From contig NW_024040152.1 in NCBI RefSeq assembly GCF_014851395.1, forward strand, positions 20,078,308 to 20,142,307: a stretch of DNA of 64,000 nucleotides. Reading direction: 5' to 3'. This DNA is from Micropterus salmoides (lineage: Eukaryota; Chordata; Actinopteri; Centrarchiformes; Centrarchidae). The notes beneath the pieces are model-generated. The model had not been told where the DNA came from, made no database searches, and saw nothing but the letters and a program-made list of their open reading frames with translations. This document shows, piece after piece, positions 44,360 to 56,486 of the stretch. Each line of letters opens with the position of its first letter. Position 1 is the first letter of the stretch. Made by a program: the position numbers and the translations under genes.

Positions 44360-45739
44360 TTAAGAGAACATGACCAAAGAGAACAACGGTGCCACCAGGA
44401 GCAGAAGGCCAGCACTTGTGCTGCTGGCGCTGTAGCAGAAGTCACCCTGACAGCAGCTAATTTCTGGTCCAATGGCTCCCGAAATCTGCGGATTTGCCGT
44501 ATTTGAGCAGATCTGCTTGGAGGCACAGCCCTTCACGGTAGTCTGTACACCTCCTGTGTTCACTGAGAGAATAAAAATAATGTTAGTATGTGAGCTTTAA
44601 GTCCTAATACATCAAGTACAATCACTAAGCATCCCTCAGAGCTGAGGAAAGATGTGAAATAGAGTTAGATGTTTAATGTCTTAGGCCTGTTACCTGCTGC
44701 TGAGATGCAGTGGTCCTCATTCCCCTCGCAGTTTAGAGTTGCAGTGCACTTTTGACCATCACAGCTGAAGCACTTTTTACCATTGGGATTAGATTTATTC
44801 GGTTCTGTAACATAGAACATATATTGTTCATATTGTTTGGGGAGGTAGAGAAGAATAGAGGGGAATTATTTTTTTAAGAGCCTTTTTCAAAGTTTTTTGT
44901 CCAGCAGGCTATGGACATTTGTTGGCGTTTCCTTGCAGATAAACAAGTTGAGGTTTACCAGCTTTTAAATGAACAGACATACAAAATGTACAGATTTATG
45001 CCAAATACAGGAACATGATTAAGAACATGATTAGGCAATAAAACAACTTGAACCCAGATATTCTCTTTCTCTCTCTCCAACACTCACACACACAAATTGC
45101 TATTGTGCAGCATCACTTGGCAGATGGGGGTTTTCACGTTCACTTAAGACAATATAACCATAAAGGTAAGTTACCAGCAGGAAGCTGGGTGTTGCAGAGG
45201 TCGGAGGTGCAGCACTTGCTGGTAATGACGGTTCTGGAGATTCCAAAGTTCACTGAGCCCTCAATACATTCGTCAGCCAAAGCACACGATTTCACATTGA
45301 GATCAACAAGTTTTGAACCACCTGCAACAAAAGAGTAACCTATTTAACCTGAACCTTGTAATTTTACAGCAGTTTTACAATAAAAACAATCCATCACAAG
45401 ATGCCATACCTGCATATGAGAGGACTCTCAGCGCTCCACACTGCTGACCACTTAAGGGACATTCTTTAGTTGTGTCTGTGCAAGTTCCTGAGTTTCCCAG
45501 TACACACTCATAACATTTCAGGGTGTAGGCTGAAGAAACAAAAAACTTGGATAAGTCAAAAACATCACCTCTTTTTTTAAGGGGTGGATAAAATAAATTG
45601 AACAGCTTCACTCTGAAGTAAATTAATTAAAAATTACAATCCATCTTTTCTTAAAGATTAAATCGTAAAAAGAAAAATATCTAAATCAAAACTTGCCTTT
45701 ATGGAAAACAATCCCAAAGATCAGCGTAAGGAGATACAT
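44360..45739 (-). CDS. Two-LU-domain Ly6/uPAR-like GPI-anchored protein, copy 2
   Basis: Mirror copy of the 38299 gene, with all five exons and splice sites preserved: 45697-45739, 45410-45529, 45175-45321, 44694-44804 and 44360-44562. Exon lengths (43, 120, 147, 111 and 203 nt) are identical. The 207-aa product differs by two residues that I can see: S120G in LU domain 2, and N184Y, where the Asn of the terminal CC....CN motif is replaced. That Asn is almost invariant in LU domains, so folding or stability may be affected. Signal peptide and GPI-type tail are unchanged. A Tc1 element lies about 0.5 kb upstream of the ATG, which could alter regulation. The gene is open, but whether it is expressed is not visible. 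Confidence 0.85.
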
Positions 45740-46254
45740 TGTGTGATGGCGGGATACAACTGAGTTTTAGTTTGATCTGTTATGGCTATAAGAAGCTCTC
45801 CTGAGAAGGCGTTGCCTCCATCCTCAGACCACTCCCCCATTTCTCTTTCTGTTGGGACAAAATGTGAAACTTAAAAAATGACATTTTTAAACTTTTTTTT
45901 CTTACCATGTATTTAGGCGAGATATACAGTATGTATACCTCTTTCAGTCTGTTGAGCTATTTGACTGGATATCTGAAAATGTTATACAAAACATTTTACA
46001 AAGGGTTGCTCACCTGAACACCTGAAACCTAATACTCTGTATTGTCTGATTAGCTGTTTTAATAATGGTTTGCTCAAACAGTATTTCTCCATCAGCACCA
46101 ACACTTTCATTTTCATTTCTTAGTCTGTGCCATTAGAAAAAAATAAATTCAAGACAGAATATGGATGGTGACATAAAAAAGGAGGTTTGTATGCCCTTTA
46201 AGGGGAAATGAAAGTTATCTCCCACTTCCTGTTCTCTGTTATAGTGTTGATATA

Positions 46255-47884
46255 CAGTGGGTACGGAAAGTATTCAGACCCCTTTAAATTTTTCACTCTT
46301 TGTTTCATTGCAGCCATTTTCCAAAAATCAAAAAAGTTAATTTTATTTCTCAGTAATGTACACTCAGCACCCCATCTTGACAGAAAAATGTAATGTATTT
46401 CTGTAAAACAGAAATGTAGAATTTTTTGCAAATTTATTAAAAAAGAAAAACTGAAATATCACATGGTCATAAGTATTCAGACCCTTTGCCGTGACACTCA
46501 TATTTAACTCAGGTGCTGTCTATTTCTTCTGATCATCCTTGAGATGGTTCTACACCTTCATTTGAGTCCAGCTGTGTTTGATTATACTGATTGGACTTGA
46601 TTAGGAAAGCCACACACCTGTCTATATAAGACCTTACAGCTCACAGTGCATGTCAGAGCAAATGAGAATCATGAGGTCAAAGGAACTGCCTGAAGAGCTC
46701 AGAGACAGAATTGTGGCAAGGCACAGATCTGGCCAAGGTTACAAAAATATTTCTGCTGCACTTAAGGTTCCTAAGAGCACAGTGGCCTCCATAATCCTCA
46801 AATGGAAGACGTTTGGGACGACCAGAACCCTTCCTAGAGCTGGCCGTCCTGAGCTATCGGGGGAGAAGAGCCTTGGTGAGAGAGGTAAAGAAGAACCCAA
46901 AGGTCACTGTGGCTGAGCTCCAGAGATGCAGTCGGGAGATGGGAGAAAGTTGTAGTAAGTCAACCATCACTGCAGCAATCCACCAGTCTGGGCTTTATGG
47001 CAGAGTGGCCCGACGGAAGCCTCTCCTCAGTGCAAGACACATGAAAGCCCGCATGGAGTTTGCTAAAAAACACCTGAAGGACTCCAAGATGGTGATAAAT
47101 AAGATCCTCTGGTCTGATGAGACCAAGATAGAACTTTTTGGCCTTAATTCTAAGCGGTATGTGTGGAGAAAACCAGGCACTGCTCATCACCTGTCCAATA
47201 CAGTCTCAACAGTGAAGCATGGTGGTGGCAGGTGTTTTTCAGCTGCAGGGACAGGACGACTGGTTGCAATCGAGGGAAAGATGAATGCGGCCAAGTACAG
47301 GGATATCCTGGACGAAAATCTTTTCCAGAGTGCTCTGGATCTCAGACTGGGCCGAAGGTTTACCTTCCAACAAGACAATGACCCTAAGCACACCGCTAAA
47401 ATAACGAAGGAGTGGCTTCACAACAACTCCGTGGCTGTTCTTGAATGGCCCAGCCAGAGCCCTGACTTAAACCCAATTGAGCATCTCCGGAGAGACCTGA
47501 AAATGGCTGTCCACCAACGTTTACCATCCAACCTGACAGAACTGGAGAGGATCTGCAAGGAGGAATGGCAGAGGATACCCAAATCCAGATGTGAAAAACC
47601 TGTTGCATCTTTCCCAAAACGACTCATGGCTGTATTAGATCAAAAGGGTGCTTCTACTAAATACTGAGCAAAGGGTCTGAATACTTATGACCATGTGATA
47701 TTTCAGTTTTTCTTTTTTAATAAATTTGCAACAATTTCTACATTTCTGTTTTTTTCTGTCAAGATGGGGTGCTGAGTGTACATTACTGAGAAATAAAATG
47801 AACTTTTTTGATTTTTGGAAAATGGCTGCAATGAAACAAAGAGTGAAAAACTTAAAGGGGTCTGAATACTTTCCGTACCCACTG
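46255..47884 (+). mobile_element. Tc1/mariner element with full ends, in right arm only
   Basis: The ends are inverted: CAGTGGGTACGGAAAGTATT on the left and AATACTTTCCGTACCCACTG on the right. TA is duplicated at 46253-46254 and 47885-47886. Inverted repeats extend about 230 bp with the motif AAGTATTCAGACCC twice in each, an IR/DR layout. The left arm has the uninterrupted site GTTGATATAGGCAGG (reverse complement of about 37840-37855), so the element inserted after the palindrome formed. Confidence 0.95.
46650..47667 (+). pseudogene. Tc1 transposase, frameshifted
   Basis: The paired-like N-terminal DNA-binding part is readable from MSEQMRIMRSKELPEEL (46650) to about 46850, including GQGYKNISAALKVPKSTV. 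A frameshift near 46845-46880, in the GRP hinge, breaks the frame, which resumes as RALVREVKKNPKVTVAEL to 47667. DD34E residues are kept: ILWSDETKIELFG, QQDNDPKHTAKI and SPDLNPIEH. Five residues of the GGGSIMLWGCF box are lost (GGGRCFSAAG) and LWRDLK is LRRDLK. The family is about 340 aa. Inactive, though its ends could still be recognised by a working relative. Confidence 0.9.
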
Positions 47885-48889
47885 TAGGCAGGGTGCGAAC
47901 TATGAGCTCCCCTAAAAGCATGATCTGTGATATTTTGGGGGATGTCTAAAATATTGACAGCATGCTTTATTGTCATTAATTTACAGTATATATTTCTCTA
48001 TCATCACGGATCCATGCATAAATTCAGGAGCGTCAGACTTCAGTCAGCCAGAGAGAATGATCATCGACCGTCTGCGGCGGGCTGGTCGATCTCCTGGTCC
48101 TGTCCGCTCCACTCCATCTATTAGTGTCCAGCTATGAATGATTCCTCCCCATGAGAGTGGGGAAAAAAGTGAGCTATCCCGAAAGCCATGGTATAGTTCG
48201 CACACTGGATATATAGGCTAGGTATTATAGTGTAATGCTATGCTCTTTCTTGTGAAAGGATTTAAAACCATATGCCAGCAGAGATTGACAGCATACCTGC
48301 CCTGTACTGTAAGAGCAGAGTGCAACAAACCTGTGCAACGAAAAGCACCATGCAGTTTATACACATAAAAACTTTTTCACAAGTTTCCTTTTATTTCTGA
48401 GTAATTCCTACCAATTATTATTTGATTGTTTTTAAAGAAAACTCAAAAAAATACAGGAGGCTATATGTTCTAAGAAAACACGTGTGCAACATCCGTTCAC
48501 CAAAACTGCAGTTGCAAAATCACATGTTTAATAATGACTGGCAAAAAATTAGCACATCTTGCTCGAACCTGTACAGACAATTGTTTTTCTCTCTTTCCCA
48601 CCACTGCTGTACAGGGTGCGGTGTTGTGACATTTGATCATTACATTTTCCTGGGGGAGCGTGCACAACTATCTGACAGGGAGCAGTGAGACTGGATTCCC
48701 ACCAAAGTCTGTAAACAGCAGTTGGTGTCACCCTGCAGTGTATCTGCGTCTTCACCACTCACCGGGCTTCCGGTTTCGCTCATCCCTGCTGTAAGGTGCA
48801 GGGTCTCACCACGGTCTCAACTTTCAGAGACACATTTCTCTTTATGTAACCTGATTATCGGACATAAGAGCTTGCACAGTTAATAAATA

Positions 48890-49755
48890 AAACAGCAGTT
48901 CAGAGGTGAGGGACGAGGACTTTTTCAACCCATCCCAGATTCGAGCTGCGTAGTGGAACCTGTTTAAAACAGTCCAGAAATTTTATTCACCATGAAACCA
49001 ATGCAGTTTAAAGAATAAAACTGGGTAAAAGCACATATATAGTTTAATCTGTATTTTTAGCTACAGTTATACTATACTACAGTTATAATATGATGAAATT
49101 GGCAATTGCGTTTTCCATATTTATGGTAGTAAAACAATAAATAAAAATAGAAAAAACAGATATTCTGTTGCGTGGATATAATACATTAAGTGGAGGTGAT
49201 GCACTCGCCTTTGAAACATTTCTATTGTCCTGTTTGGTGGAAATAGTACAAAAATATTCTACTTAAATAAAAGTAAGATTACTTTGATGAACTTTTACTT
49301 AAGTAGGCCTACAAGTAAAGTTACTGTTATAAAAATCTACTCAATTAAATAAATAATAAAACAGACAAAGGAGTATATTAATACTCTCTTGTTAAAAAAT
49401 CTTGTTAGTAAAATCTGTCTGGCACAATATGGTATCCAGGTCATCATACCAGGCTGCTGGGCAGGACAGGTTTAAAAAAAAAAAAAATCTACTCAAGTAA
49501 AAGTAAAAAGTAGCTCATTTAAAATTTACTTAGTTACTTTTTTAACCTCCTAAAATAACTTGTTTATATTGATTTAATATCTTATTTATATGTGTACTTA
49601 TTTCATTAAATTGCACTCTTTTTCGATGTGATAAGGGAACAAAGCCATATGGCGCTTTCAATTTTAGTTTGTTTGACAGATTCTTTGCCAAATCAATGGC
49701 GAAAAACAATGCTATACAGTTTATGTTATAATGAGAAGTTTGAGAATGTATCTGT
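48890..49755. other. Right-arm sequence upstream of the LINE, no gene
   Basis: Mirror of about 36000-36860. It includes the Tol2-like AT-rich remnant (49225-49560). No supported reading frame. Confidence 0.45.
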
Positions 49756-51792
49756 AGTTGGTTAAACTGAGACAGTGGGGTTTTCGCACTGCGCTCCCTT
49801 CAATTCACCTGGCGAATGTCCGCTCTCTAGCCAACAAAATCTCCTCAACAGTACTAACTTGGACTTCTGCAGATCTGCCGCCCTCTGTTTCACCGAATCC
49901 TAGCTCACCGAGCACATCCCGGACAGCGGATTTAATCTCATCCGCGCAGATCTCGAAATGGAGCTCACGGGAAAACAAGAGGAGGTGGACTCTGTTTCTA
50001 TATAAACGAAGGTTGGTGAACAGATGTCACAGTGTTGGAAAAATCATGCAGCCCTCACTTAGAGACATTATTTATAAACTGTAAACCTTTTTATTCACCG
50101 CGGGAGTTTTCCTCGTTTGTCCTGGTCGCTGTTTACATTCCACCTCAGGCCTGTGTTAGTGAGGCGTTACTACACCTGGTTGACCAGACAACTAATGTGG
50201 AGAAAAAACATCCAGACTCCCTGCTCATTGTTCTTGGGGACTTCAACAGAGCAAACCTCAGCCAGGAACTCCCAAAGTACAGATAGCATATTAAGTGTCC
50301 CACCAGGGGCACTAACACACTGGACCACTGCTACACTACATTAAAGGACGCCTATTGCTCTGTTCCCCATGCAGCCTTGGGACTCTCTGATCACTATCTG
50401 GTTCATCTTATTCCAACATACAAGCAAAAACTGAAATCTGCTAAACCTGTTGTAAAGACTGTGAAAAGATGGACCAACGAGTCAAAGCTGGAGTTACAGG
50501 CCTGCTTTGACTGCACTGACTGGAGTGTTTTTGAGGCTGCAGCCACTGACATGGATGAACTAACTGACACTGTGACATCTTACATCAGTTTTTGTGAGGA
50601 CATGTGTGCCGACAAAGACATTCCGCACATACAACAACCAAAAACCCTGGTTCACAGCAGACCTCAGGCAGCTTCGTCAGACCAAAGAGGAGGCCTTCAG
50701 AAGTGGGAACAGAGTCCTGTACAACCAGGCCAGGAACACTCTGACTAAGGAGGTCAAAGCAGCAACGAGATGCTACACTGAAAAGCTAAAAAACAGCTTT
50801 GCAGCCAACGATCCTGCGTCAGTGTGGAGAGTGTTGGTGAGTGTGGACACTCACTACAGGAGACCATCCCCCAACACTGCTGGTACTCAACAACTGGCAG
50901 ACGAGCTGAATGGCTTTTATTGTAGGTTTGAAAAGCCCACAGTCAGACCTCTCCCCCGCTCCAACACCATCTTCAAACAGTCAACTGACACACTGCCACC
51001 TCCCTTCTCTGACCTCTCACCTGCACTCAAGATCTGTGAACATGAGCCACCTCTTCCAAAGGCAGAAGATCCCTCCTGCTTCGAACGCTCCACAATCATC
51101 CCGCTCCCCAAAAAACCCTCCATCTCTGGACTAAATGACTACAGGCCTGTCGCCCTGACATCTGTAGTCATGAAGTGCTTTGAAAGACTGGTGTTGGCCC
51201 ACCTGAAGGACATTACAGGCCCCTTGTTGGACCCCCTGCAGTTTGCATACAGGGCTAACAGGTCAGTGGATGATGCAGTCAACTTGAGACTGCATTACAT
51301 CCTGCAACACCTCAACTCTCCAGGGACATATGTAAGGATCCTTTTCGTGGATTTCAGCTCGGTGTTCAACACCATCATCCTGGACATCCTCAGCACCAAA
51401 CTCACCCAGCTCACTGTGTCAGCCTCCACCTGTAAGTGGATCACAAACTTCCTGACTGACAGGAGTCAGCAGGTGAGACTGGGGAACATCACATCCAGCA
51501 CCCGGACTATTAGCACTGGCGCCCCCCAGGGTGTGTGTGCTCTCCCCACTGCTCTTCTCCCCCTACACCAACAACTGCACCTCAAGAGACCCATCTGTCA
51601 TCACTGTCTGGTTTGGATCTGCCACCAAAAAGGACAAGGACAGACTACAACGGACAGTCAGGACTGCAGAAAAGACCATCGGTGCCAACCTGCCCTCCAT
51701 TCAGGACTTATACATTTCCAGAGTCAGGAAACAGGCAGGAAAAATCACTGCAGATCCATCTGACCCCGGACACAACCTGTTCCAGCTTCTCC
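49756..51792 (+). mobile_element. L2-like LINE, 5' and RT part (right arm)
   Basis: Same decayed element as at 33236-35990, read on the plus strand. The endonuclease part is in several frames, with LVHLIPTYKQKLKSAKPVVK and KRWTNESKLELQACFDCTDW open at 50377-50748, then RT from 50594. About 110 bp are deleted at 51069, fusing KAEDP to SCFERSTIIP. The same large RT deletion as in the left copy (CTSRDPS to VITVWFG) is present. A Penelope-like element interrupts it at 51801/53430; it continues from 53439. Confidence 0.8.
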
Positions 51793-51847
51793 CCTCTGGT
51801 ATCCAACGAGGGTTAAAATGAAGGGCAACTGGACTTGGTTGAAGATA

Positions 51848-51890
51848 CTGGAAGACGTTTCGTCCATTATCCAAAGGACTTCTTCAGTTC
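51848..51890 (-). ncRNA. Hammerhead ribozyme motif of the Penelope-like element
   Basis: On the minus strand CTGAAGA is followed by AGTCC, a ten-base loop, GGAC and GAAACGTC. This gives the conserved CUGANGA and GAAA cores, a four-pair stem II (GUCC/GGAC) and a self-complementary ACGU in place of stem III, with cleavage expected after GUC. Hammerheads with minimal stem III are known from Penelope-like elements, where they act best as dimers. Stem I is weak by eye. Confidence 0.65.
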
Positions 51891-51966
51891 TGACTGACTG
51901 GCAGGGAAACTCAGCTATTTAACCTCAGTGGGGTCGTTGGCCCGGGTCATCGATACCGCTGGTTCG

Positions 51967-53400
51967 TTAGTGTTCCTTGGTGTTGTGACGACAGTCGTTA
52001 CAGTCGTTGAGACTACCTGTGGCCAAGACTGAACGACCATCGTTGGTATCTTCACCTGAGGCCAATGGGTTACGTTTGTTGAGTTTCCTGGGAAGTGATG
52101 AAAGGACAGCATTGTAAGTGGGGGATAAGTGGTGGCGTAGACCCCCTCCCCTGTTCAATGACGGCTTCTCAACCCTGGTGTAGATGGCTTCCTTGACACC
52201 TCTTTCAAACCATCCATCTTCTCTGTCTAAAATGTGCACCTGGTGGTCCTCAAACGAGTGTCCTCTGTCCTTCAGATGTAAGTAGACTGCAGAGTCTTGA
52301 CCTGAGGAGTTGGCCCTTCTGTGTTGAGCCATGCGTTTGTGTAGTGGTTGTTTAGTCTCCCCAATATACAGGTCTGTGCATTCCTCACTGCATTGGACTG
52401 CATACACTAGATTGCTTTTCTTGTGTTTGGGTGTGCTGTCTTTGGGGTGGACCAGCATCTGTCTTAGTGTGTTCTTGGGTTTAAAAAACACAGGGATGTT
52501 ATGTTTGTTAAAAATCCTCCTGAGTTTCTCTGATACTCCAGACACGTATGGAATCACAATGTTGCGTTTGACCTTCTTTTCCTCCTCCCCTGTAGTTTTG
52601 TTCTTCTTGGATCTTGTGGCTGTTTTCACAAAGGTCCATTTAGGGTATCCACAGGCTGTAAGTGCCCCCTTCAGGTGGTTCTGTTCCTTCTCTCTGGCTT
52701 GGGCGCTTGTTGGTATGTTTTCCGCTCTGTGGTGCAGTGTTCTCATGACCCCTAGCTTGTGCTCCAGTGGGTGGTGTGAATCGAAGAGTAGGTATTGGTC
52801 TGTGTGTGTGGGTTTTCTGTAAACACCAATCTGCAGGCTCCTGTCCTCTTCAATGTGTACAGCGCAGTCCAGGAAGGCCAAACTGTTGTTGTGAACATCT
52901 TCTCGTGTGAACCTGATGTTACTGTCCACAGAGTTGATGTGTTCTGTGAAGGCTTGCACTTTCTGGCTTTTGATTTTGACCCAGGTGTCGTCCACATATC
53001 TGTACCAGTGGCTCGGTGCTATTCCTCTGAAGGAGTTGAGGGCTTTACTTTCCACTTCTTCCATGTAGATGTTGGCCACAATCGGGGATACCGGTGAGCC
53101 CATGGCACAGCCATGCTTCTGTCTGTAGAATCCACCGTTGTACTGGAAGTAGGTGGTGTTTAGACAGAGGTCGAGTAATTTGCAGATTTGGTCAGGGCTG
53201 AGGCTAGTTCTGTTGTCCAGGGTGTTGTCTTGTGTTAGCCGTTTCCTAACGGTTTCTACTGCCTCTATGGTGGAGATGCAGGTGAACAAAGAAGTCACGT
53301 CATAGGATACCATGGTTTCATCTGGATCCAGTTTTAGTCCTCGAACTTTGTTTACAAAGTCAATAGAGTTTTGAATGTGGTGAGGCGTGTTTCCCACCAA
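51967..53400 (-). CDS. Penelope-like reverse transcriptase with GIY-YIG endonuclease
   Basis: The 477-aa frame has RT motifs SYDVTSLF (about 32-39), HGCAMGSPVSPIVANIYME (about 96-114) and the active-site YVDD at 135-138. After a linker with RKPTHTDQYLLFDSHHP, the GIY-YIG endonuclease begins at about 331 (LVYAVQC), with LYIGETKQPLHKRMAQH following. RT next to GIY-YIG is diagnostic of Penelope-like elements. The frame is open upstream to the insertion point (AKHISAILAPL), so the N-terminal part is missing; family proteins are usually 650-850 aa. No internal stop or frameshift seen, consistent with a recent insertion. It is not expected to be autonomous. Confidence 0.9.
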   Translation of the reverse strand: MVGNTPHHIQNSIDFVNKVRGLKLDPDETMVSYDVTSLFTCISTIEAVETVRKRLTQDNTLDNRTSLSPDQICKLLDLCLNTTYFQYNGGFYRQKHGCAMGSPVSPIVANIYMEEVESKALNSFRGIAPSHWYRYVDDTWVKIKSQKVQAFTEHINSVDSNIRFTREDVHNNSLAFLDCAVHIEEDRSLQIGVYRKPTHTDQYLLFDSHHPLEHKLGVMRTLHHRAENIPTSAQAREKEQNHLKGALTACGYPKWTFVKTATRSKKNKTTGEEEKKVKRNIVIPYVSGVSEKLRRIFNKHNIPVFFKPKNTLRQMLVHPKDSTPKHKKSNLVYAVQCSEECTDLYIGETKQPLHKRMAQHRRANSSGQDSAVYLHLKDRGHSFEDHQVHILDREDGWFERGVKEAIYTRVEKPSLNRGGGLRHHLSPTYNAVLSSLPRKLNKRNPLASGEDTNDGRSVLATGSLNDCNDCRHNTKEH

Positions 53401-53438
53401 TGGAGCTAAGATGGCGGAAATGTGTTTGGCCTCTGGTA

Positions 53439-54290
53439 GGTGCTACAGAGCACTGTATGCCAAAACCAACAGACTTAGGAACAGTTTCTTCCCACAAGCC
53501 ATCACTCTGATGGTGTCAGGAACAATTCTTGTAACTCTGCCTCTATAGGTATAGCCTTTTCAAATGTTATCGACCGAATGGATCATATTCTGATAGTGAA
53601 ACAAGTCATTTTAACAAGTCTAGTAAAAGTTACTTCAAAGCAGGGGCACTTCCTGTCGGCTCGGAGGCATTGCGAGGCTACTCAGCCGACCAATCACAGA
53701 GCTTACGGTCCGCGTCGACTCAACATGTAGCTACATTTTTCAGGAGGTTCACGTCAGGCTACGCCGTAGGTGACGGCGTAGGGTAGGGGGCTATGCAGAG
53801 GCTACGCCGTCAATTTGACGCAGAAGTATAAATTGCACTTAACACTTTCAACATTCTCTATTTCAGTGCTGTTCATACTGTTATATTGTCATATTGTAGA
53901 TACTATATACCAAATCCACCTACCTCAAGTCATTACTCCTGCACAGAATACTTACTTATTTATTCCAGCATCCTTTGCACTATGCTTCATTGCACTGTGT
54001 ACATGTGTACATGTATGCATGTATATGTACCTATATATCACATCCACCTCTGACATGTACAAACTCCGGCATCCTTTGCACTCTGCTCACTGCACTATTT
54101 GTCAATATGTCTATATTGTTTTGTGTATATTTGTGTTGTCTACACTGAAGTCTGTGTCTGATTTTATCTTATATTTATTATTGTGATTTTGTCGTGAGCA
54201 ATGTACAATCCAGAGTCAAATTCCTCGTATGTGTACACATACCTGGCAATAAAGCTACTGGCACTGGACTGGGACAACGGGAAATGCTGG
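53439..54290 (+). mobile_element. L2-like LINE, 3' end (right arm)
   Basis: Continuation of the interrupted LINE: GTGCTACAGAGCACTGTATG encodes the end of the RT protein (SFFPQAITLM). The 3' UTR holds the MITE-like block at 53645-53818 and ends with TCAAATTCCTCGTATGTGTA and GGCAATAAAGC, the usual tail of fish L2-type elements. The last part (from 54065) is missing in the left arm. Confidence 0.75.
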
Positions 54291-56340
54291 ACTGTATATG
54301 AAGTCATATCCCTTTTTACATTCTAGTAACAATAATAAGTAATAACTAGTTACCAGGAAGTTGCTAGTGCCAACCAAAATTGTCATGCATCGATGTCTTT
54401 TTGGTTATAAGGAGCAAAGCATCTTTACTTTACAGCCCCTTCACAGTCCATTGTGGAGAATGATGCACATGAGTGTCCACATTCGATCTTGGAGGATTTT
54501 CACTGCACTAACTTTCTCATGAAATGTCCTTTTCATAGCAAAAAACAATATGAAAACTTATTTTAACCACCAATGGACGAAGGCTATTATTTAACTGACC
54601 TCTACATCAGGGGTTCTCAGCTACATTTGTTCTAAGCAGACACCGCGGGGGCCGGACTTTCAATTGCCATATTACTGTTTAATATTTTCAACTTTCGCAA
54701 AACAAATTTTTTTTATTTTATATCAGTGTGAACAGACTCCTTAAAAACATGGTAGGCCTAAATCCATAATGATAAATCTACTTAGGCTATACTAAACAGG
54801 CCTACTTAACTAGAAAATGTTCTCAAGCCGCAGCCAAGGAGTTCACTGAGGAGTGATGGTTAAAATCTGTAATTGTAAATGTAACTCTGATTGGAATGAA
54901 TTATACTGTAAATCAACCGGTTTGGATGCTATTATGCAGCTGTGTCGTTTTTGTGCATGAGACTGGTGGTAGCAGATGCCTTTTAATACCACAGGGCACA
55001 ATACAGTAGTCTGGGGCAGCTAAACAAACTATTGTCGGGCAGTTATTGGTATTTTACATAATTCTGTGAGCAGTCATGATCTGACTTTGTGCTGCACTCA
55101 ACGTCAGTCTGCGAACAGACCTCTGGTCCTGTCAAGCACTCTGGATATGATTTGTAGTAGCCTATATGAATGAAGTTTATAGCATTATAAATGGAAGGTG
55201 GGCAGAGACGAATGTGTTTACGAATTCTTCTCAGTCAGGATTGTGTGTAACAGCTCACAGCGGGCCATGGCAGGTATTTGGCTACAGAGTTTTGAAACCA
55301 CCAACCTAACCCCTTTTTTGCCCTGAAACAGGACTGACTTTTTGTCCCCCATTACTTACATTGAAATTGGTCTCTTTGAATTTGGTCTCACTTAGACCAA
55401 GTCTTAACAGGGCCAAGCTTTTTCTCCGCTGTTTTGATATTTTTAACAGGGCCAAGTAGAATTTAGTTTTCTCTGCTGTTTTGACTGCTTTTACCAAGAT
55501 TGTAGCACAGAAACAAAATATCATATGAGTTTTGACTGGTGTGAGAGATGGGAAATCAAACAAAGCAAACAATAAAAGGTGGAAAGCCTGATTATTCATA
55601 ACCCATTAGAATTATGGGTAAACAAATAGGTTTATCAGGTAAATTAATCTAATTTTATTTTATATTTGACTCTTTTTAAATGTTGCTTTTATGTTTTATG
55701 TAAAGCCCTTTGAAATGCCTTGTTGCTGGACTGTGCTATACAAATAAATTTGCCTTGCCTTTGCAGACAGTAAGGACAACAATTAAAGTGAGCAACAGTG
55801 CATTCAAATACATATGCATCTCTAACTATTTCTAACTTCAAGAAGCTTGTGAGAAACTCATCTCTTCTGAGAACACTTTCTCATATAACACCTCAAACCG
55901 CTAACATGCACCTTCTGTGCTGTACTTTATACGTCTCCTTACAATCCTCTTGTATTGACTGCTTTATTTGTTAATTCTTAATTTCTCCCCCTAGGTATTT
56001 ACCCCATTGATACTACCACCAAGTTGATAACAGCTACTGGTTCCACTACAGTCACACTTTTGTGAAAATCATCACTTGAGTGAAAATCAAGTTAATAAAA
56101 ACTCACTAATAAGTACAAGTAACCACAGGGAATGTGTCTCATCATGAGGGTGGTTATTCCAGTTATTGCTGCTTATATCAGCAAATTATGTTAGATGAGT
56201 TTCAACACACGTTAGATGGGTACATAGGCAGTTTAAAAAGGATTTGCCCACATTTGTGGTCTAAAAGACCAACTGAAAGAGTAGCATTACTGAACTTATG
56301 AAAAAGCAGAAGACAAATATCCTCTCAAGATACAAGACGA
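54291..56340. other. Right-arm sequence without gene
   Basis: Mostly the mirror of 31300-33235. The dispersed fish repeat (ACAAATAAATTTGCCTTGCC) is at about 55665-55765. 54291-54640 has no counterpart in the left arm. No supported reading frame. Confidence 0.45.
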
Positions 56341-56486
56341 AATGCTCAACATTCCTGCGGCAGGAGTAGATATTTATCCCAAGTTATCGTCAGAGCGTTC
56401 CTGAGAGCAACCCTCTTCTTTTGTTCTGTAAACATGGGCAGTAAGTAAGTATAACACATACCCATCGCAGACAAACAAGTACCCAC

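Larger units (their letters stand above)
51802..53429 (-). mobile_element. Penelope-like retroelement, 5'-truncated
   Basis: It is flanked by the direct repeat CCTCTGGTA (51793-51801 and 53430-53438). The left arm shows the empty site (CCTCTGGTAGGTGC, reverse complement of about 33868-33881). The open frame runs to the insertion junction at 53429, so truncation happened on insertion. The 3' part holds a hammerhead-type motif. It entered the right-arm LINE after the inverted duplication. Confidence 0.9.

Noticed and set aside
52331..53097. Plus-strand frames of 163 and 100 codons
   Set aside because: Antisense shadows of the Penelope-like reverse transcriptase.
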